Shown piece after piece: positions 1-10,639 of a stretch of 64,000 nucleotides of DNA. The translations under genes were made by a program, and so were the position numbers. The stretch is from Posidonia oceanica. Lineage: Eukaryota > Streptophyta > Magnoliopsida > Alismatales > Posidoniaceae. Within the stretch, counting starts at the first letter, position 1; every line of letters begins with the position of its first letter. The notes under the pieces are model-generated. The model searched no databases and was not told the DNA's origin. It saw only the letters and a list, made by a program, of their open reading frames with translations. The stretch lies in contig JAZBRS010000075.1 in NCBI GenBank assembly GCA_037176725.1, positions 79,114,001 through 79,178,000 of the forward strand. The letters run 5' to 3'.

Positions 1-54
1 TGGGCCGTAGACGTCCACCCAGTGGCGAGCACAGCTGCCCCCGCCGCGTGTCTC

Positions 55-2126
55 TCACCAAACTCGGTGAGGAGGAAGTGAAGGCTGAACCTGCCGATGC
101 CCTAACTGTCGTAGCGCTCTGCCAATCTGCTGGAAGTGGCAGTGGTTCCAGCAGTGGATCCATACGTCCCGGTCGAAAATGACCCGATCACGGGCAATCT
201 CGGGGACATCCGCATGCTCTCCCTCAGCATAGGGACGCCAAACTACCTAAAAAGAGCAATACATGTCAGCAAGCAGCATAAACAAATAAACAGAAACTGA
301 AATTAAAAGAAACAAGTTACCTGAGTCGGGACAAGGAACTCGAAAAGTATACGACCGACATAGCGGTTGTCATCTGCTGGCTCGAGGGCCTATTCAGTAG
401 CAGTCCAAAACAGTCCCCGAGGAAAGGGGACACCGGTAGGAGGAACCGAAGGAGGGGCAGGGCGTAGAAAGGCGAATTGGTCCCACACCCACATCTGCAC
501 GCAAAACAAGGACGCTGTTAGCAAGAATATAATATCCAATACAAGCTTAAATATGCAGATTTACCTGAAGGAAAGGCAAGTTCCCGCCCAGCTAGCGAGA
601 ACTATCGTCGGAGAAGTGAATAGGGTGCAGTACAGGTGCGCCAAGCTCACCGCACCCTAGGCGTACTCTCCCACATGCACCAGGTCCACCAGAAGGGGAT
701 GAAACCACGCCAAGAGCTTCGAGGAGGAGTGCGAGAAGAGCACCTCCCCGAACAGCACCAGGAGGAAGGCCCGCAGATGCTAGTCAGCCTCCACACTTGG
801 TCCGTCAACTGTCTCTGCTAGCTCACTCACTCGGCGAATCGCAGAAGTGATCACCACGAGCTGCTCCCCGCTCATGGCTAACTGGCGTCCAACAAGCTCC
901 TGTGCCAAAATCAAGTAACTCGGGCGCACCCTCCCTGTCACTGGTCTGCCCGTAACCCGGAGACTAGTCAGCCGCAACATGTCCTCAAGAGAAATGACAA
1001 ACTCACCCGCCCGAGTAACGATCGAGCTCGTCCGAAAGCTCCACCGCTCTGCAACCGCCTCCAGCAACATCGAACCAAGGGGAATGTCCGGGATGGACAA
1101 GAAATGCCCAAATCCCATCCGATCCAGATGCTCCTGCTGGAAAGAAGCCAACAAAGTGTAGGACCGGCGGACCTGACCCTAGTAGCAGCGGGTCACGGCC
1201 GGTGCTCGACTCTACAAGCAAGCAGAAGAACTATCAGTCAGGATGAAATAATTGAACAAAATAAGGAAAAAAGAACGAAAAATGTATACCTGCCCCCTGG
1301 AAGCCAGTGTGGCTGTGGCGTAATCTGAGCGGGACACGTCCCTACACGGTCCCGACACCTACACCTCGTTTCTGGGGATCTGCTCTCACCAGTAGTCCGG
1401 GGGATCCCTCGCGACGCCCTCCGCTTTCCGTCGGACGAAGTCAAACATGTTCCGCCACCAAACGTTGTCCTCACCAAACTGCGCAAGGAAGGGGTCGACT
1501 GGCCTTGCCTCGGGTACCTCCGAGGGCCCTACCTCGTCTAGGCTAACCTCAGGCCTCACCTTTGAGACTGTCTCCTCTGAATCCTCCAAACTGAAGGAAG
1601 TGTTGGAACCGGAGACCGCCTCCGCCGTCGTCTCACCGGCCTCCCCGGAACCAGAGCCCTCCCCCATGGTGGCCTCACTGGTCGTCGCCTCCGCCTCCAC
1701 GGCATCATCGCCAACCACCACCTCGGTCTCTGCGGAACCACCCACGGCAGCCCCCGTCTCCGCTCCCGCAGCCTCAGCATCACCACCGGACGTCGCCCCG
1801 GGCATCGCCACGGCACCACCGGCCTCCACCATGCCTGCCACACCCACCTCGGCCTCCACGACCACCACAGCAGCCGGCCCAGGCACAGCAGTCGCCGGCC
1901 CAGGCGCAGCAGCCACCGAGCACGCCCCTGCAGCCGCCGAGCTCGCCCCAACCGGCGACCCCCCGCCTGCCACGCCCTCGCCGGCGCTTCCCGCCGCCCT
2001 CGCCGCCGTTTCCCGCACAGCAGCACCGCTAGTCGATGCCTCTGCCGCCGCCTTGCCAAAGGGAGAAGGTCCGGTCCTTGCCCGTTTGGCCGCCCTAGTG
2101 TAGAACTGTGATATGTGCCTCTCCAT
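55..2126 (-). pseudogene. Plant mobile domain (PMD/MAIN-like) gene, degenerate
   Basis: Read on the minus strand, a frame from ATG at 2126 encodes an Ala/Gly/Glu-rich tract (to about 1386). PMD-like sequence follows: 'GFGHFLSIPD', then 'WSFRTSSIVTRAGEFVISL' and 'LTSLRVTGRPVTG', the usual core of the aminotransferase-like plant mobile domain. The same frame continues through 'RAFLLVLFGEVLFS' and 'HLYCTLFTSP'. Introns with GT-AG ends fit at about 1289-1212, 564-495 and 320-247. The last exon (246-55) reads 'WRPYAEGEHADVPEIARDR' and 'HCWNHCHFQQIGRALRQLG', ending in TGA at 57-55. In-frame TAG codons lie at 1181-1179, 782-780, 659-657 and 392-390, and the exon phases do not all agree, so this is a decayed copy. 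PMD proteins act in silencing or occur as transposon cargo. The link of the Ala-rich exon to the PMD exons is inferred. Confidence 0.7.
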
Positions 2127-2224
2127 GTTCGCCGAAATGAGGAAGAAGGTCGCCGGAGTGGTTGCTGTCGCCGGAGAAGAAGAGGGGAAGAAACCAGATG
2201 GCCACCCACGACATAGGACGAGGG

Positions 2225-2233
2225 TTTTATACC
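2225..2233 (-). promoter_or_regulatory. TATA box of the PMD pseudogene
   Basis: The minus strand reads GGTATAAAA about 100 bp upstream of the ATG at 2126. That spacing leaves room for a 5' UTR of roughly 70 nt. A cluster of inverted-repeat units lies directly upstream (2287-2390). Confidence 0.5.
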
Positions 2234-2286
2234 TTTTAACGTTTCACGCGTGAAACCCAGCGTCCAACACCTCGAGAAGAAAGGAT

Positions 2287-2390
2287 GTTATACGCGCCCT
2301 ATTACGCGTTCAACGTTTTGCGAGTTAAAACGTTAACCGCTAGCTTTCCAGCGTATAACGTTGAACGCTCCATTTTGAGCGTACAACGCT
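2287..2390. repeat. 28-bp hairpin units upstream of the PMD pseudogene
   Basis: Two adjacent 28-bp inverted repeats occupy 2332-2359 (arms GTTAACCGCTAG and CCAGCGTATAAC, loop CTTT) and 2360-2387 (arms GTTGAACGCTC and GAGCGTACAAC). A weaker GTTATACGCG arm starts at 2287. They belong to the same family as the 28-29-bp units in the LTRs of this window and sit just upstream of the minus-strand TATA box. Confidence 0.7.
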
Positions 2391-2506
2391 TTAAGTTCAA
2401 GGAAGTGTTCTGAATTCTGATATTCTCATTCAATTCATACAAATTCATTCAATATGTACCAAAGAAACGAGATAAATTTTATTGATGATAAGTGATACAT
2501 TTCTAA

Positions 2507-3822
2507 CTACATCTTCTGTCTTTTTGAAGGAAATTTAATAAACAATTTAGGACGCACGCATTCGTAACAAGCGTCATAAGTTGCAAGAGAAATGGCTTCA
2601 CGGTCCGCATTCGAGTTCTCCCATGCAGAAAGGACTCGGTTTCGCCCCTTCCCGTCCCAAGTACCAGCCTGATAGAAGACCTGGATGATGTCCCCAGGAG
2701 TATCCCTCAAGCGTAGGAGAATCATATCAGAGAAGCGCAGCAAGGGAGTTATAGCCCAAGGAGTACCCAGCATTGAAAAGCAGCGTTGAGGGTTGTACCT
2801 CACAAACTCAGTCGCCCCAATCAGCATCAGGAAATACTCCGAGTCAGACACTGTCCTGAATGACGATGGGGGACTGAAGGAATCCATCTGAGATTTGACC
2901 TCGCAGGCGCATAAGCAGCGAATGAGCTCTTCCAAGGGAAGGCTAGCATCAAAAGCAGGTAGAAGAAAGTGTTCCTCCAGCCAGCGCAGAACTAGGAACG
3001 GTGAGCCAAAGAATGGTCCCCCGAGGCAGGCATTGGATAAGTCCCAGATAATAAAAGCCAAAACAGACCGACTCAAACACTTCTCTGGGTTGCGCACGCA
3101 GATGCACATGAGCTCGGCATGGTAGGCACTAATAGTCAGAGCTTCATTTGGGAAGAGCACCAGTCCCCCGATCAGAATGAAGACGCATTCCAAGTAAGAA
3201 GCCTCAGAGCGGATGCTGTCGCGCTGTTTCTAGAAAGATTTCCACAAATAGGAGAGTTTGATACAGCCATCCAGCACCAGGTCCTCCGGTACAACAACAG
3301 AGTCGATGATGCGCTTTAAGAGAGAGAAAGAACCTACCACCCCGATTGGCAGAAGGTAGGCATCCCTACAGTAAATGGATGGGTCAGCATGCCAAGTACC
3401 TAGGAGGGCGCTCACCTCCTCCAAGAGAATAGTCACTTCCCTAGAAGAAGAAAAGAACGTATGAGTCAAGGGATTCCACAGCCCATAGAGGCCGAAGTGC
3501 GCCTTCCAGTCAACAGGTTGCCGCAGCTGGCGAAGGGCCTAATAGAGACCAGCCTCCTCCAAGCGTTCCCGGTACTTCTTCAAAGCCCAAGTGCGGAATT
3601 GTTGAACCCAGTCCAACTAATAGGCTTTCGAGTCCCGATCGTTGTTGGCAGAAGATAGGGGCTATAAAGTAAAGAAAAATCAGCAGAAGTACGAGAATGG
3701 GAGTATGCGGAAAAGATGAAAACAGAGAGTACCTTCTCATGCACCAACAGGTTCGTCAAATGGTTGGGTATGGCCTCCAGCCGGATCTGCACCATGTCAG
3801 AAGGAGAGGAGAAGACGGCCAC
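2507..3822 (-). pseudogene. DUF7745/PMD-like protein gene, degenerate
   Basis: One minus-strand frame runs from about 3660 to the stop at 2507. It includes 'WVQQFRTWALKKYRERLEE', 'DWKAHFGLYGLWNPLTHTF', 'EVTILLEEVSALLG' and 'GSPFLVLRWLEEHFLLPAF'. This pattern (W/F-D/N-P, then an E-x(2)-ALLG block, then a long helical region) resembles the DUF7745 proteins common in repeat-rich plant genomes and the related plant mobile domain. A short upstream exon ('MVQIRLEAIPNHLTNLLVH') may join across a GT-AG intron (about 3737-3661). The frame is broken by TAG at 3619-3617, 3541-3539 and 3232-3230; the two upstream ones fit Trp codons changed by G-to-A and the third fits a Gln codon. It lies directly upstream of the PMD pseudogene on the same strand. 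Family assignment is from remembered pattern only; function is unknown. Confidence 0.5.
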
Positions 3823-3945
3823 CTAGAAAGCATGACATGGGATATCACTCAAATCGATGAGGAGAAGCACAAGCCCTAGCAAGCAAAAATCAATAAGGGA
3901 AGGAAGATAAATGTTTGAACTACGAGATTCAAGCCAAGAGGAGGT

Positions 3946-3955
3946 CTAATATAGG
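3946..3955 (-). promoter_or_regulatory. Possible TATA box of the DUF7745-like pseudogene
   Basis: The minus strand reads CCTATATTAG between the first recognisable exon and the hairpin pair at 4083-4138. The arrangement (hairpin pair, then TATA, then gene) copies that of the PMD pseudogene, but the match to a TATA consensus is only moderate. Confidence 0.35.
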
Positions 3956-4082
3956 CCGTGGAGCCTTCATCGGAATGGAAACCCAAGGAAAATTGGAAAT
4001 TTACTACCAACATGGCAGTGCCCGAACAGGAAAGACAGCAGCCTATCTCGCGACGTTATACACGGTCGTAATGCCGTCCAAC

Positions 4083-4138
4083 GTTAGCCGCGGTGCTTCA
4101 AGCGTCCAACGTTAAACGCTAACAATCAAGCGTCCAAC
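4083..4138. repeat. Pair of 28-bp hairpin units
   Basis: Two head-to-tail 28-bp units: 4083-4110 (arms GTTAGCCGC and GCGTCCAAC) and 4111-4138 (arms GTTAAACGCT and AGCGTCCAAC). They lie upstream of the DUF7745-like pseudogene. A further half-unit (CCGTCCAAC) precedes them. Confidence 0.7.
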
Positions 4139-4224
4139 GAGTCAAAGCAGAATTGAGAGCAGAAAAGAAGAACCTTGGAGCACAACCGGGTCAACAAAGC
4201 AAGCTAAGCCAAAAGTATCCTTTC

Positions 4225-5010
4225 CGACTCCCTTGGGTCTTCTCCTAGGCATGTCATGTTTGTTTTCGACTCCCTTGGGTCTTCCCCTAGGCATGTCATG
4301 TTTTTATTTTCGACTCCCTTGGGTCTTCCCCTAGGCATGTCATGTTTTTACTTTCGACTCCCTTGGGTCATCCCCTAGGCACATCATGTTTTTATTTTCG
4401 ACTCCCTTGGGTCATCCCCTAGGCACGTCATGCTTTTACTTTCAACTCCCTTGGGTCTTCCCCTAAACACGTCATGTTTTTATTTTCGACTCCCTTGGAT
4501 CTTCCCCTAGGCATGTCATGTTTGTTTTTGACTCCCTTGGGTCTTCCCCTAGGCACGTCATGCTTTTAATTTCGACTCCCTTGGGTCTTCTCCTAGGCAC
4601 ATCATGTTTTTATTTTTGACTCCCTTAGGTCTTCCCCTAGGCATGTCATGTTTGTTTTCGACTCCCTTAGGTCTTCCCCTAGGCACGTCATATTTTTATT
4701 TTTGACTCCCATTGGTCTTCCCCTAGGCACGTCATGCTTTTATTTTCGACTCCCTTGAGTCTTCCCCTAGGCACGTCATGCTTTTACTTTCGACTCCCTT
4801 GGGTCTTCCCCTAGGCACGTCATGTTTTTATTTTCGACTCTCTTGGGTCTTCCCCTAGACACGTCATGTTTGTTTTCGACTCCCATGGGCCTTCCCCTAG
4901 TCACGTCATGTTGTTATTTTCGACTCCCTTGGGTCTTCCCCTAGGCACGTCATGTTTTTATTTTCAACTCCCTTGGGTCTTCCCCTAGGCATGTCAGGTT
5001 CTTATATCCA
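4225..5010. repeat. Tandem array of 42-44-bp units
   Basis: About 18 copies of a unit that begins CGACTCCCTTGGGTCTTCCC and continues with CTAGGCACGTCATG and a T-rich linker. Starts are visible at 4225, 4267, 4311 and 4355, so the unit alternates between 42 and 44 bp. Internal tandem repeats between the coding region and the 3' LTR are typical of Tat-lineage Ty3/Gypsy elements. Confidence 0.9.
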
Positions 5011-5040
5011 CCTCCCTTAGCTAATCCCCTCGGCAAATCT

Positions 5041-5580
5041 AAAAGATCCCCGGAGTACAACCGGGATAACAAAGCAAACCAATCAAAGAAAGATCTCCAG
5101 AGCATAACCGGGACTCCAAAGCAAAGATACTCGGAGCACAACCGGAATAACAAAGCAAACCAATCAAAGAAAGATACCCGGAGCATAACCGGGACACCAA
5201 AGCAAAGATCCCCAGAGCACAATCGGGATAACAAAGCAAACCTACCAAGGAATGATCTCCAGAACATAACCGGGATACCAAAGCAAAAATCCCCAGAGCA
5301 TAACCGGGACACCAAAGTAAAGATCCCCAGAGCATAACCGGGACATCAAAGCAAAGAACTCCGGAGCATAACCGGGACATTAAAGCAAACCCCGGAGCAC
5401 AACCGGACAAACAAAGCAAGCCAATTAAAAACAAGTACTCCGGAGCACAATCGGACAACAAAGCAAACCCTGGAGCATGACCGGACAAACAAAGCAACCC
5501 CGGAGCACAAGCGGATAAACAAAGCAAAACCAATCAGCAGAAAGAACCCCGGAGCATGACCGGATCAACAAAGCAAAGCC
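5041..5580. repeat. Second tandem array, roughly 34-50-bp units
   Basis: Around 13-15 irregular units share GAGCATAACCGGGACACCAA or GAGCACAACCGGA followed by CAAAGCAAA, with an optional CCAATCAAAGAAAG linker. The unit is unrelated to the 44-bp array just upstream. Long minus-strand frames here are an effect of the repeat, not genes. Confidence 0.85.
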
Positions 5581-5599
5581 AACGGTATTAGTTAACCTC

Positions 5600-6030
5600 C
5601 TGTTCACTAACTCCTGGGTCAGAAGATGATGGTCCCCACCGAGAATGTAGGCAACATTCAATTAAAGGACACTTGATTCTGACGAATAACGCCAACGGTA
5701 TCGATGAACTCATCGTTCATTTATTCCGGGTTACGAGATGATGGTCTCTGTCGAAAATTTAGGCAACATTCAATGAAAGGACACCTAATTGTGACGAATA
5801 GAGCCAACGCGGTCGACGGAGAAGAGATCATTTCCCCTTTTGACTGGGAGTATCATGAACCACTCGCTCACCAACCCTCGTATCATTAGACGACGGTCCC
5901 CTAGGAGAGTGTACGCTACACTCGAGGAAAGGGCACTTTATCATGACAAATTACATTCACGCATGTGTCAGTCCTCCTTAGGTGGTGAGAAAAATTCTGA
6001 GCCAACCCGGTATACAAATTAAAGCCAGCG
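5600..6030. repeat. Degenerate repeats of about 110-120 bp
   Basis: Three diverged copies share the order GATGATGGTC, then GTAGGCAACATTCAAT, then AAAGGACAC and TGACGAATA. Copies are centred near 5640, 5760 and 5920. Together with the flanking arrays they form a block of unrelated minisatellites between the DUF7745-like pseudogene and LTR G. Confidence 0.6.
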
Positions 6031-6169
6031 ATGATGGAGGAACCTCATTACCTAGGGTCATGCATTGCATATCATGACCCCTTTTGCATTCCCGTCAGTA
6101 CGCATCCATGCATAGCGCATTGTACTGCATTTGCATTAAGTGGTCGTCGGAATCATTAGCTATACATCC

Positions 6170-6335
6170 TTTTAGTTTGACCTCCTACGGGCAATCCCCG
6201 TAGCATGTCTTTTAGTTTGACCCCCACGGGCAATCCCTGTGGCATGTCTTTTAATTTGACCCCTGCGGGTTATCCCCGCGGCAGTGTCTTTTAATTTGAC
6301 CCCCACGGACCATTCCCGTGGCATGTCGTTAGTTT
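6170..6335. repeat. Short tandem array, about 40-bp unit
   Basis: Four copies of TTTTAGTTTGACCCC followed by ACGGGCAATCCC and a GGCATGTC tail. It is the last minisatellite before LTR G. Confidence 0.8.
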
Positions 6336-6751
6336 GTTCCCCTTCGGCAATTCCCTTGGCCGTGTTTTCTTAACCGACCCTCTTTGTGTCCCGTTAAAGT
6401 CTGGTGGTAACAGGCATTGGATTTCATTTAAGACCCCCAGGTAGCGCCACACGGGGGTATCATCTCGCCTTGTAGATAACTTCGTGCCGAAGCCATCTTC
6501 AAGGAAGGGTAATCTGTAGATACCCCGTTTTAACACTCCCTTCATGTTAGGATAGTCTCTTGCATTACGTCGCTCTTAAAAGCCCTCCACCCATTTCTGA
6601 ATCTCACTTGAGCCAAATGTTCCTCTCAAGTCCAAAATGCTATACCTTTCTAAGCCCCAAATGTTGGCAACCAGAGTGTTTTTCACGTCTTCACCAAATT
6701 TGGAAGTTAAACTGATTAAGGATGCTGTCCGCTGGCTTCTCGGCGTACAAC

Positions 6752-7008
6752 GTTGGCCGCTGGCTTTCCAGCGTCCAACGTGGCAACCCAGTCGGCCAAA
6801 GCTTTCCTTATTTGGCCTAAATCAAAAATCATGTTTTTGCCTTCATTGGAACCTGTTAACTGGTCAAATCCATCAAAGCCGAGTTTAATCATACTTAAAA
6901 ACTCCTTAATTGGAGAATCTTCTCTAATCCTGGCAGTTATGCCTCGGAGGTCGTTATACGCGAGTTCTCTCGCGCATAACATTATACGCTGGTTTTCCAG
7001 CGTATAAC
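6752..7008. repeat. Three 28-bp hairpin units in LTR G
   Basis: Units at 6752-6779 (GTTGGCCGCTGG, loop CTTT, CCAGCGTCCAAC), 6953-6980 (GTTATACGCGAG, loop TTCT, CTCGCGCATAAC) and 6981-7008 (ATTATACGCTGG, loop TTTT, CCAGCGTATAAC). Stems are near-perfect 12-mers. They lie 60-320 bp upstream of the TATA box at 7071. Confidence 0.8.
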
Positions 7009-7070
7009 ACTTCTGAAACAGGAAACTCTGCTGACTTGGCATTTGTGTCCTTTTTTTCCTCCCTTGCTTC

Positions 7071-7078
7071 TATAAAAG
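7071..7078 (+). promoter_or_regulatory. TATA box of LTR G
   Basis: TATAAAAG occurs in a GC-balanced context just downstream of the hairpin units and is followed by a purine-rich transcribed-looking leader. This is the expected U3/R arrangement for an LTR promoter reading rightwards. Confidence 0.55.
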
Positions 7079-7770
7079 CAAGGGTACTCCCACTGAGTTC
7101 AAGGGGGAATTTTGAGAGAGAAAAGAGGTGAAGAAACTTTTGAAACTCACATACTCTTGAGATTGAAAATCTTAGAGAAGTGAGGTCCTTAAGAATTGAA
7201 AGAGAGAATAGAGTTTTTGAAAGAAGGAGAGTCTTAAAAAAGCTTGAGGATCCTTTTGTCGTTGTCGGCTTCATGCCAACACAGTTTGCACCTTGTGCAT
7301 AGACAGAGGATACTCTATTTCATCCATTTCTCATTTTTTTATTTCTGATATTACATGTTTAATTCCGTAGTATAATCAGCATTTTTATTTCAAGTTCGTA
7401 TATTTTTAACTAGGCATACATCTCTTCTATTTGCAACCGGGGGATGAAACCCCTCGGGTACGTATCTCACCACGTTTTCTTGACTTTCTTTTCAACTAAC
7501 TCTGGATAAATTACTACACATATTGATTCATTTTTATATTGTCTTGTTTGTTTTCCTTTCCTAACGTTTGTCATACAAGGAGGAAGAAGGAAGAAAGAGC
7601 TTACCGAGCATGGGCACCCTTGGGCAATGCTGGCGTTGTCCCAAGGTAGCTGAACCCGCAACCACACTACATATCCCCAAAGGCGTCTCGAGGGCCGGCG
7701 AAAGCAAACCGAGAGTGGCGATCACACCGATTTCATCACACGTGGAGTGACGGAGTCGAATACAAAGAAG

Positions 7771-8837
7771 GGGGACCTCGAGAAAGAGAAGATAGAGCGA
7801 GCAAAAGAGGGAGCCAAAAGAAGCCCTCTTCTTCCCCAAACCTCCATCCATCATCTCCTTCTTCTCCTCCAAAACCCCATATCCGCAGTGGTGTGGTGAG
7901 AAACAAAGCTCCATGCCAAACTCTCTAGGACCTACACCTACTCTTTTATTTTTCATTTTTATTTTTTTTTACTCCCTCATAGGTTTGCAAGTTTACTCTA
8001 TCCTTAGCTTGGAGGTAAAAACGCCTGGTATGGTGCTGGAGAGCTGCTGCAAGACAGGGGTGGCTAGTTCCTGGAGGATTTGTAGCCTTTCCAGGCATAT
8101 GCTCCAACTCCTCTCCAAGATAGTCGTAGGAATAGGACTATTCTGTTCACCTCTATCTCTAGGATTGACTTCTATCTTTGACTTCTGTCTTCCTTTTTTT
8201 ATGTCCTTTTATTGATTGTTTTTTTTTCATTGATTTTTCTTTTGATCTTTTTTTTTTCTTTTCTCTATTCTTTTTTTTTCTTCCTTTTTTTTCACTCTCA
8301 CTCTCGGCCTATTATTTTCTCTCCCTCTGGAAGTATAGGTCCTATGAGGAGTTTCGACATTTCGCTCTATTTTTTATTGGATAGTGGCTCCCTCTCTTGC
8401 TAGGACATTTAGGTAGTGTCAACTGAGGAGGAACAAACTCTTTCCAAAGCAGACTAGCTATTCTAATTTTCGTCACCGGGCATGATTATTATGAATAGGA
8501 ATGATTTTTACTTTTTTATCATGAATGAGAATGATTGGATTTTTTTTGTTTTTTTTATCATGAATGGAGATGATTGATTTTGATTGTTTTTTTTTTTTAC
8601 TAATGCTGCTATAAATGCATGCTGCAAGGATGCTAAAAAAAAGGAGAGTATACAACACTAAGAATGTATGCAGATGCAATTTTCAAATGCATGACTGTGA
8701 AGCAATGAATGCATGGAATAAAACAAAAAAGAAGAAAACTCTGCAAGGCAAGGATACATGCCTCAGGTCATTGGTAGTAGTTCTTGAGGAAGCAAGAATT
8801 GACTAGTCCTGATTGCTCAACCAGGTCCATGTCCTCA
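7771..8837. other. Unassigned sequence between LTR G and the 63-bp satellite
   Basis: No convincing gene. Contains CT- and T-rich tracts (7930-7975, 8200-8310) and short repeats of ATCATGAATG/GAATGATT near 8480-8600. It probably joins the 3' part of LTR G's element to the truncated 3' part of element D, but I see no clean junction, and no 3' LTR of D. Confidence 0.4.
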
Positions 8838-10135
8838 TGGATTAGAAAGAGGATCGCTGAGCCATGAAGCTCACAGGCGATCTGAGCCATTTAGCTCAAA
8901 GGATCAGAAAGAAGATCGCTGAGTCATGAAACTCACAGGCGATCTGAGCCATGTAGCTCAAAGGGATCTGAATGAGGATCGTTGAGCCATGAAGCTCATA
9001 GGCGATCTAAGCCATGTAGCTCTAAAGGATCTGAATAAGGATCGTTAATCCATGAAGCTCACAAGCGATCTGAGCCATGTAGCTCAAAAGGATCTGATTG
9101 AGGATCGCTGAGCCATTAAGCTCACAGGCGATCTGAGCCATGTAGTTCAAAGGGATCTAATTGAGGATTGCTGAGCCATGAAGCTTAAAGGCGATCTAAG
9201 TCATGTAGCACAAAGGGACCTGATTGAGGATCGCTAAGTCATGAAGCTCACAGGCGATCTGAGTCATGTAGCTCAAAGGGATCTGATTGAGGATCGTAGA
9301 GCCATTAAGCTCACAGGCTATCTAAGCCATGTAGCTCAAAGGGATCTGATTGAGGATCGCTGAGCCATGAAGCTCACAGGCGATCTGAGCCATGTAGCTC
9401 AAAGGGATCTGATTGAGTATCGCTGAGTCATGAAGCTCACCGGTGATCTGAGCCATTTAGCTCAAAGGGATCTGATTGAAGATCGCTGAGCCATGAAACT
9501 CACAGGCGATCTAAGCCATGTAGCTCAAAGGGATCTAAATAAGGATCGCTGAGTCATGAAACTCACAGGCAATCTGAGCCATTTAACTCAAAGGGATCTG
9601 AATGAGAATCACTGAGCCATGAAGCTCACAGGCGATCTGAGCCATGTAGCTCAAAAGGATCTGAATGAGGATCACTGATCCATGAAGCTCACAGGCGATC
9701 TGAGCCATGTAGCTCAAAGGAATCTGATTGAGGATCGCTGAGCCATGAACCTCACAAGCGATCTGAGCCATGTAGCTCAAAGGGATCTGATTGTGGATCG
9801 CTGAGCCATGAAGCTCACAGGCGATCTGAGGCATGAAGCTTACAGGCGATCTGAGCCATGTAGCTCAAAGGGATCTGATTGAGAATCGCTGAGCCATGAA
9901 GCTCACAGGCGATCTGAACCATGTAGTTCAAAGGGATCTAATTGAGCATCACTGAGTCATGAAGCTCACAGGCGATCTGAGCCATGTAGCTCAAAGGGAT
10001 GTAGATGAGGATCGCTAAGTCATGAAGCTCACAGGCAATCTAAGCCAAGTAACTCAAAGGGATCAGATTGAGGATCGCTGAGCCATGAAGCTCACAGGCG
10101 GTTTGAGCCATGTAGCTCAAAGGGATTTAGATGTG
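8838..10135. repeat. 63-bp satellite array, about 20 copies
   Basis: The unit runs GATCTGATTGAGGATCGCTG, then AGCCATGAAGCTCACAGG, then CGATCTGAGCCATGTAGCTC and AAAGG. It is a dimer of two related halves of about 31 bp, each with GATC(G/T)CTGAGCCATG(A/T)AGCTC and a short GAGC/GCTC palindrome. Copies differ by scattered substitutions. On the minus strand it lies downstream of the gag pseudogene (10640-13278), the position where Tat/Ogre elements often carry tandem repeats. Confidence 0.95.
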
Positions 10136-10639
10136 TACCAAAGAGTATGCAATGTTTGTCCTACTGGGGACATATGCAGAGTGTGATGGCATGCAATAAG
10201 ATGCAATGAAATGTCATGCAGTGAAATGTGATGTAATGTCGGCCGGCCGGATAGATAAAATACAAGCTTGATGCAAATGCTGTGATGCGAGTGCTGATGC
10301 AAAGTAATACCATGCAACGCAATGCGATGGAATGATGTGCAATGAGATGTTATGACATACAATAAGATGTAAATGACGTAATGACATGCAAAGTGATGCT
10401 GTAAGATGTCGGGAGGGGCATGATTAGTTGACGGACTCATTACCGGATGATTGGGGATTATCAGCCCAGGAGCAGGGCGCCAGACAAGACTAACGTGCTT
10501 GTCGTCTGGGTAGTTGGGGGTACCGGCCCGAAGAAAGAAACTCCATACAAGACTATCGTGCCTGCCGACCAAAACGCCAGACACTTTGACGAATGTCATC
10601 TGGGTAGTTAGGGCTACTAGCCCGGTGCTCTCGTGGTTG
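10136..10639. other. Spacer between gag pseudogene and 63-bp satellite
   Basis: Two imperfect direct repeats contain GTCTGGGTAGTT with TACCGGCCCG or TACTAGCCCGG (about 10500-10630), followed by an ATGCAATG-rich stretch (10140-10400). A minus-strand open frame crosses it but is His/Ile-rich and mostly reads the ATGCAATG repeats, so I do not call a gene. Confidence 0.5.

Larger units (their letters stand above)
6515..7770 (+). mobile_element. LTR G, Tat-like, right edge uncertain
   Basis: The sequence starts TGTAGATACCCCGTTTTAAC, very like the start of solo LTR A (TGTAGACATCCCGTTTTGAC at 13578). A purine-rich stretch (AAGGAAGGGT) precedes it and could be the polypurine tract of a plus-strand element, which would make this a 3' LTR. 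It contains three hairpin units, a TATA box at 7071 and a late GAGTGGCGATCAC block that resembles GGTGGCGACTC in LTRs A and B. I could not find its CA end or a target-site duplication, so the right boundary is an estimate and a solo LTR is not excluded. Confidence 0.5.

Noticed and set aside
1447..2103. 218-residue plus-strand Ala/Pro/Thr-rich frame
   Set aside because: Shadow of the Ala/Gly-rich minus-strand frame of the PMD pseudogene in GC-rich DNA.
4950..5661. Cys/Leu/Phe-rich minus-strand frames that look like membrane proteins
   Set aside because: They translate the tandem repeat at 5041-5580; their regular period shows the origin.
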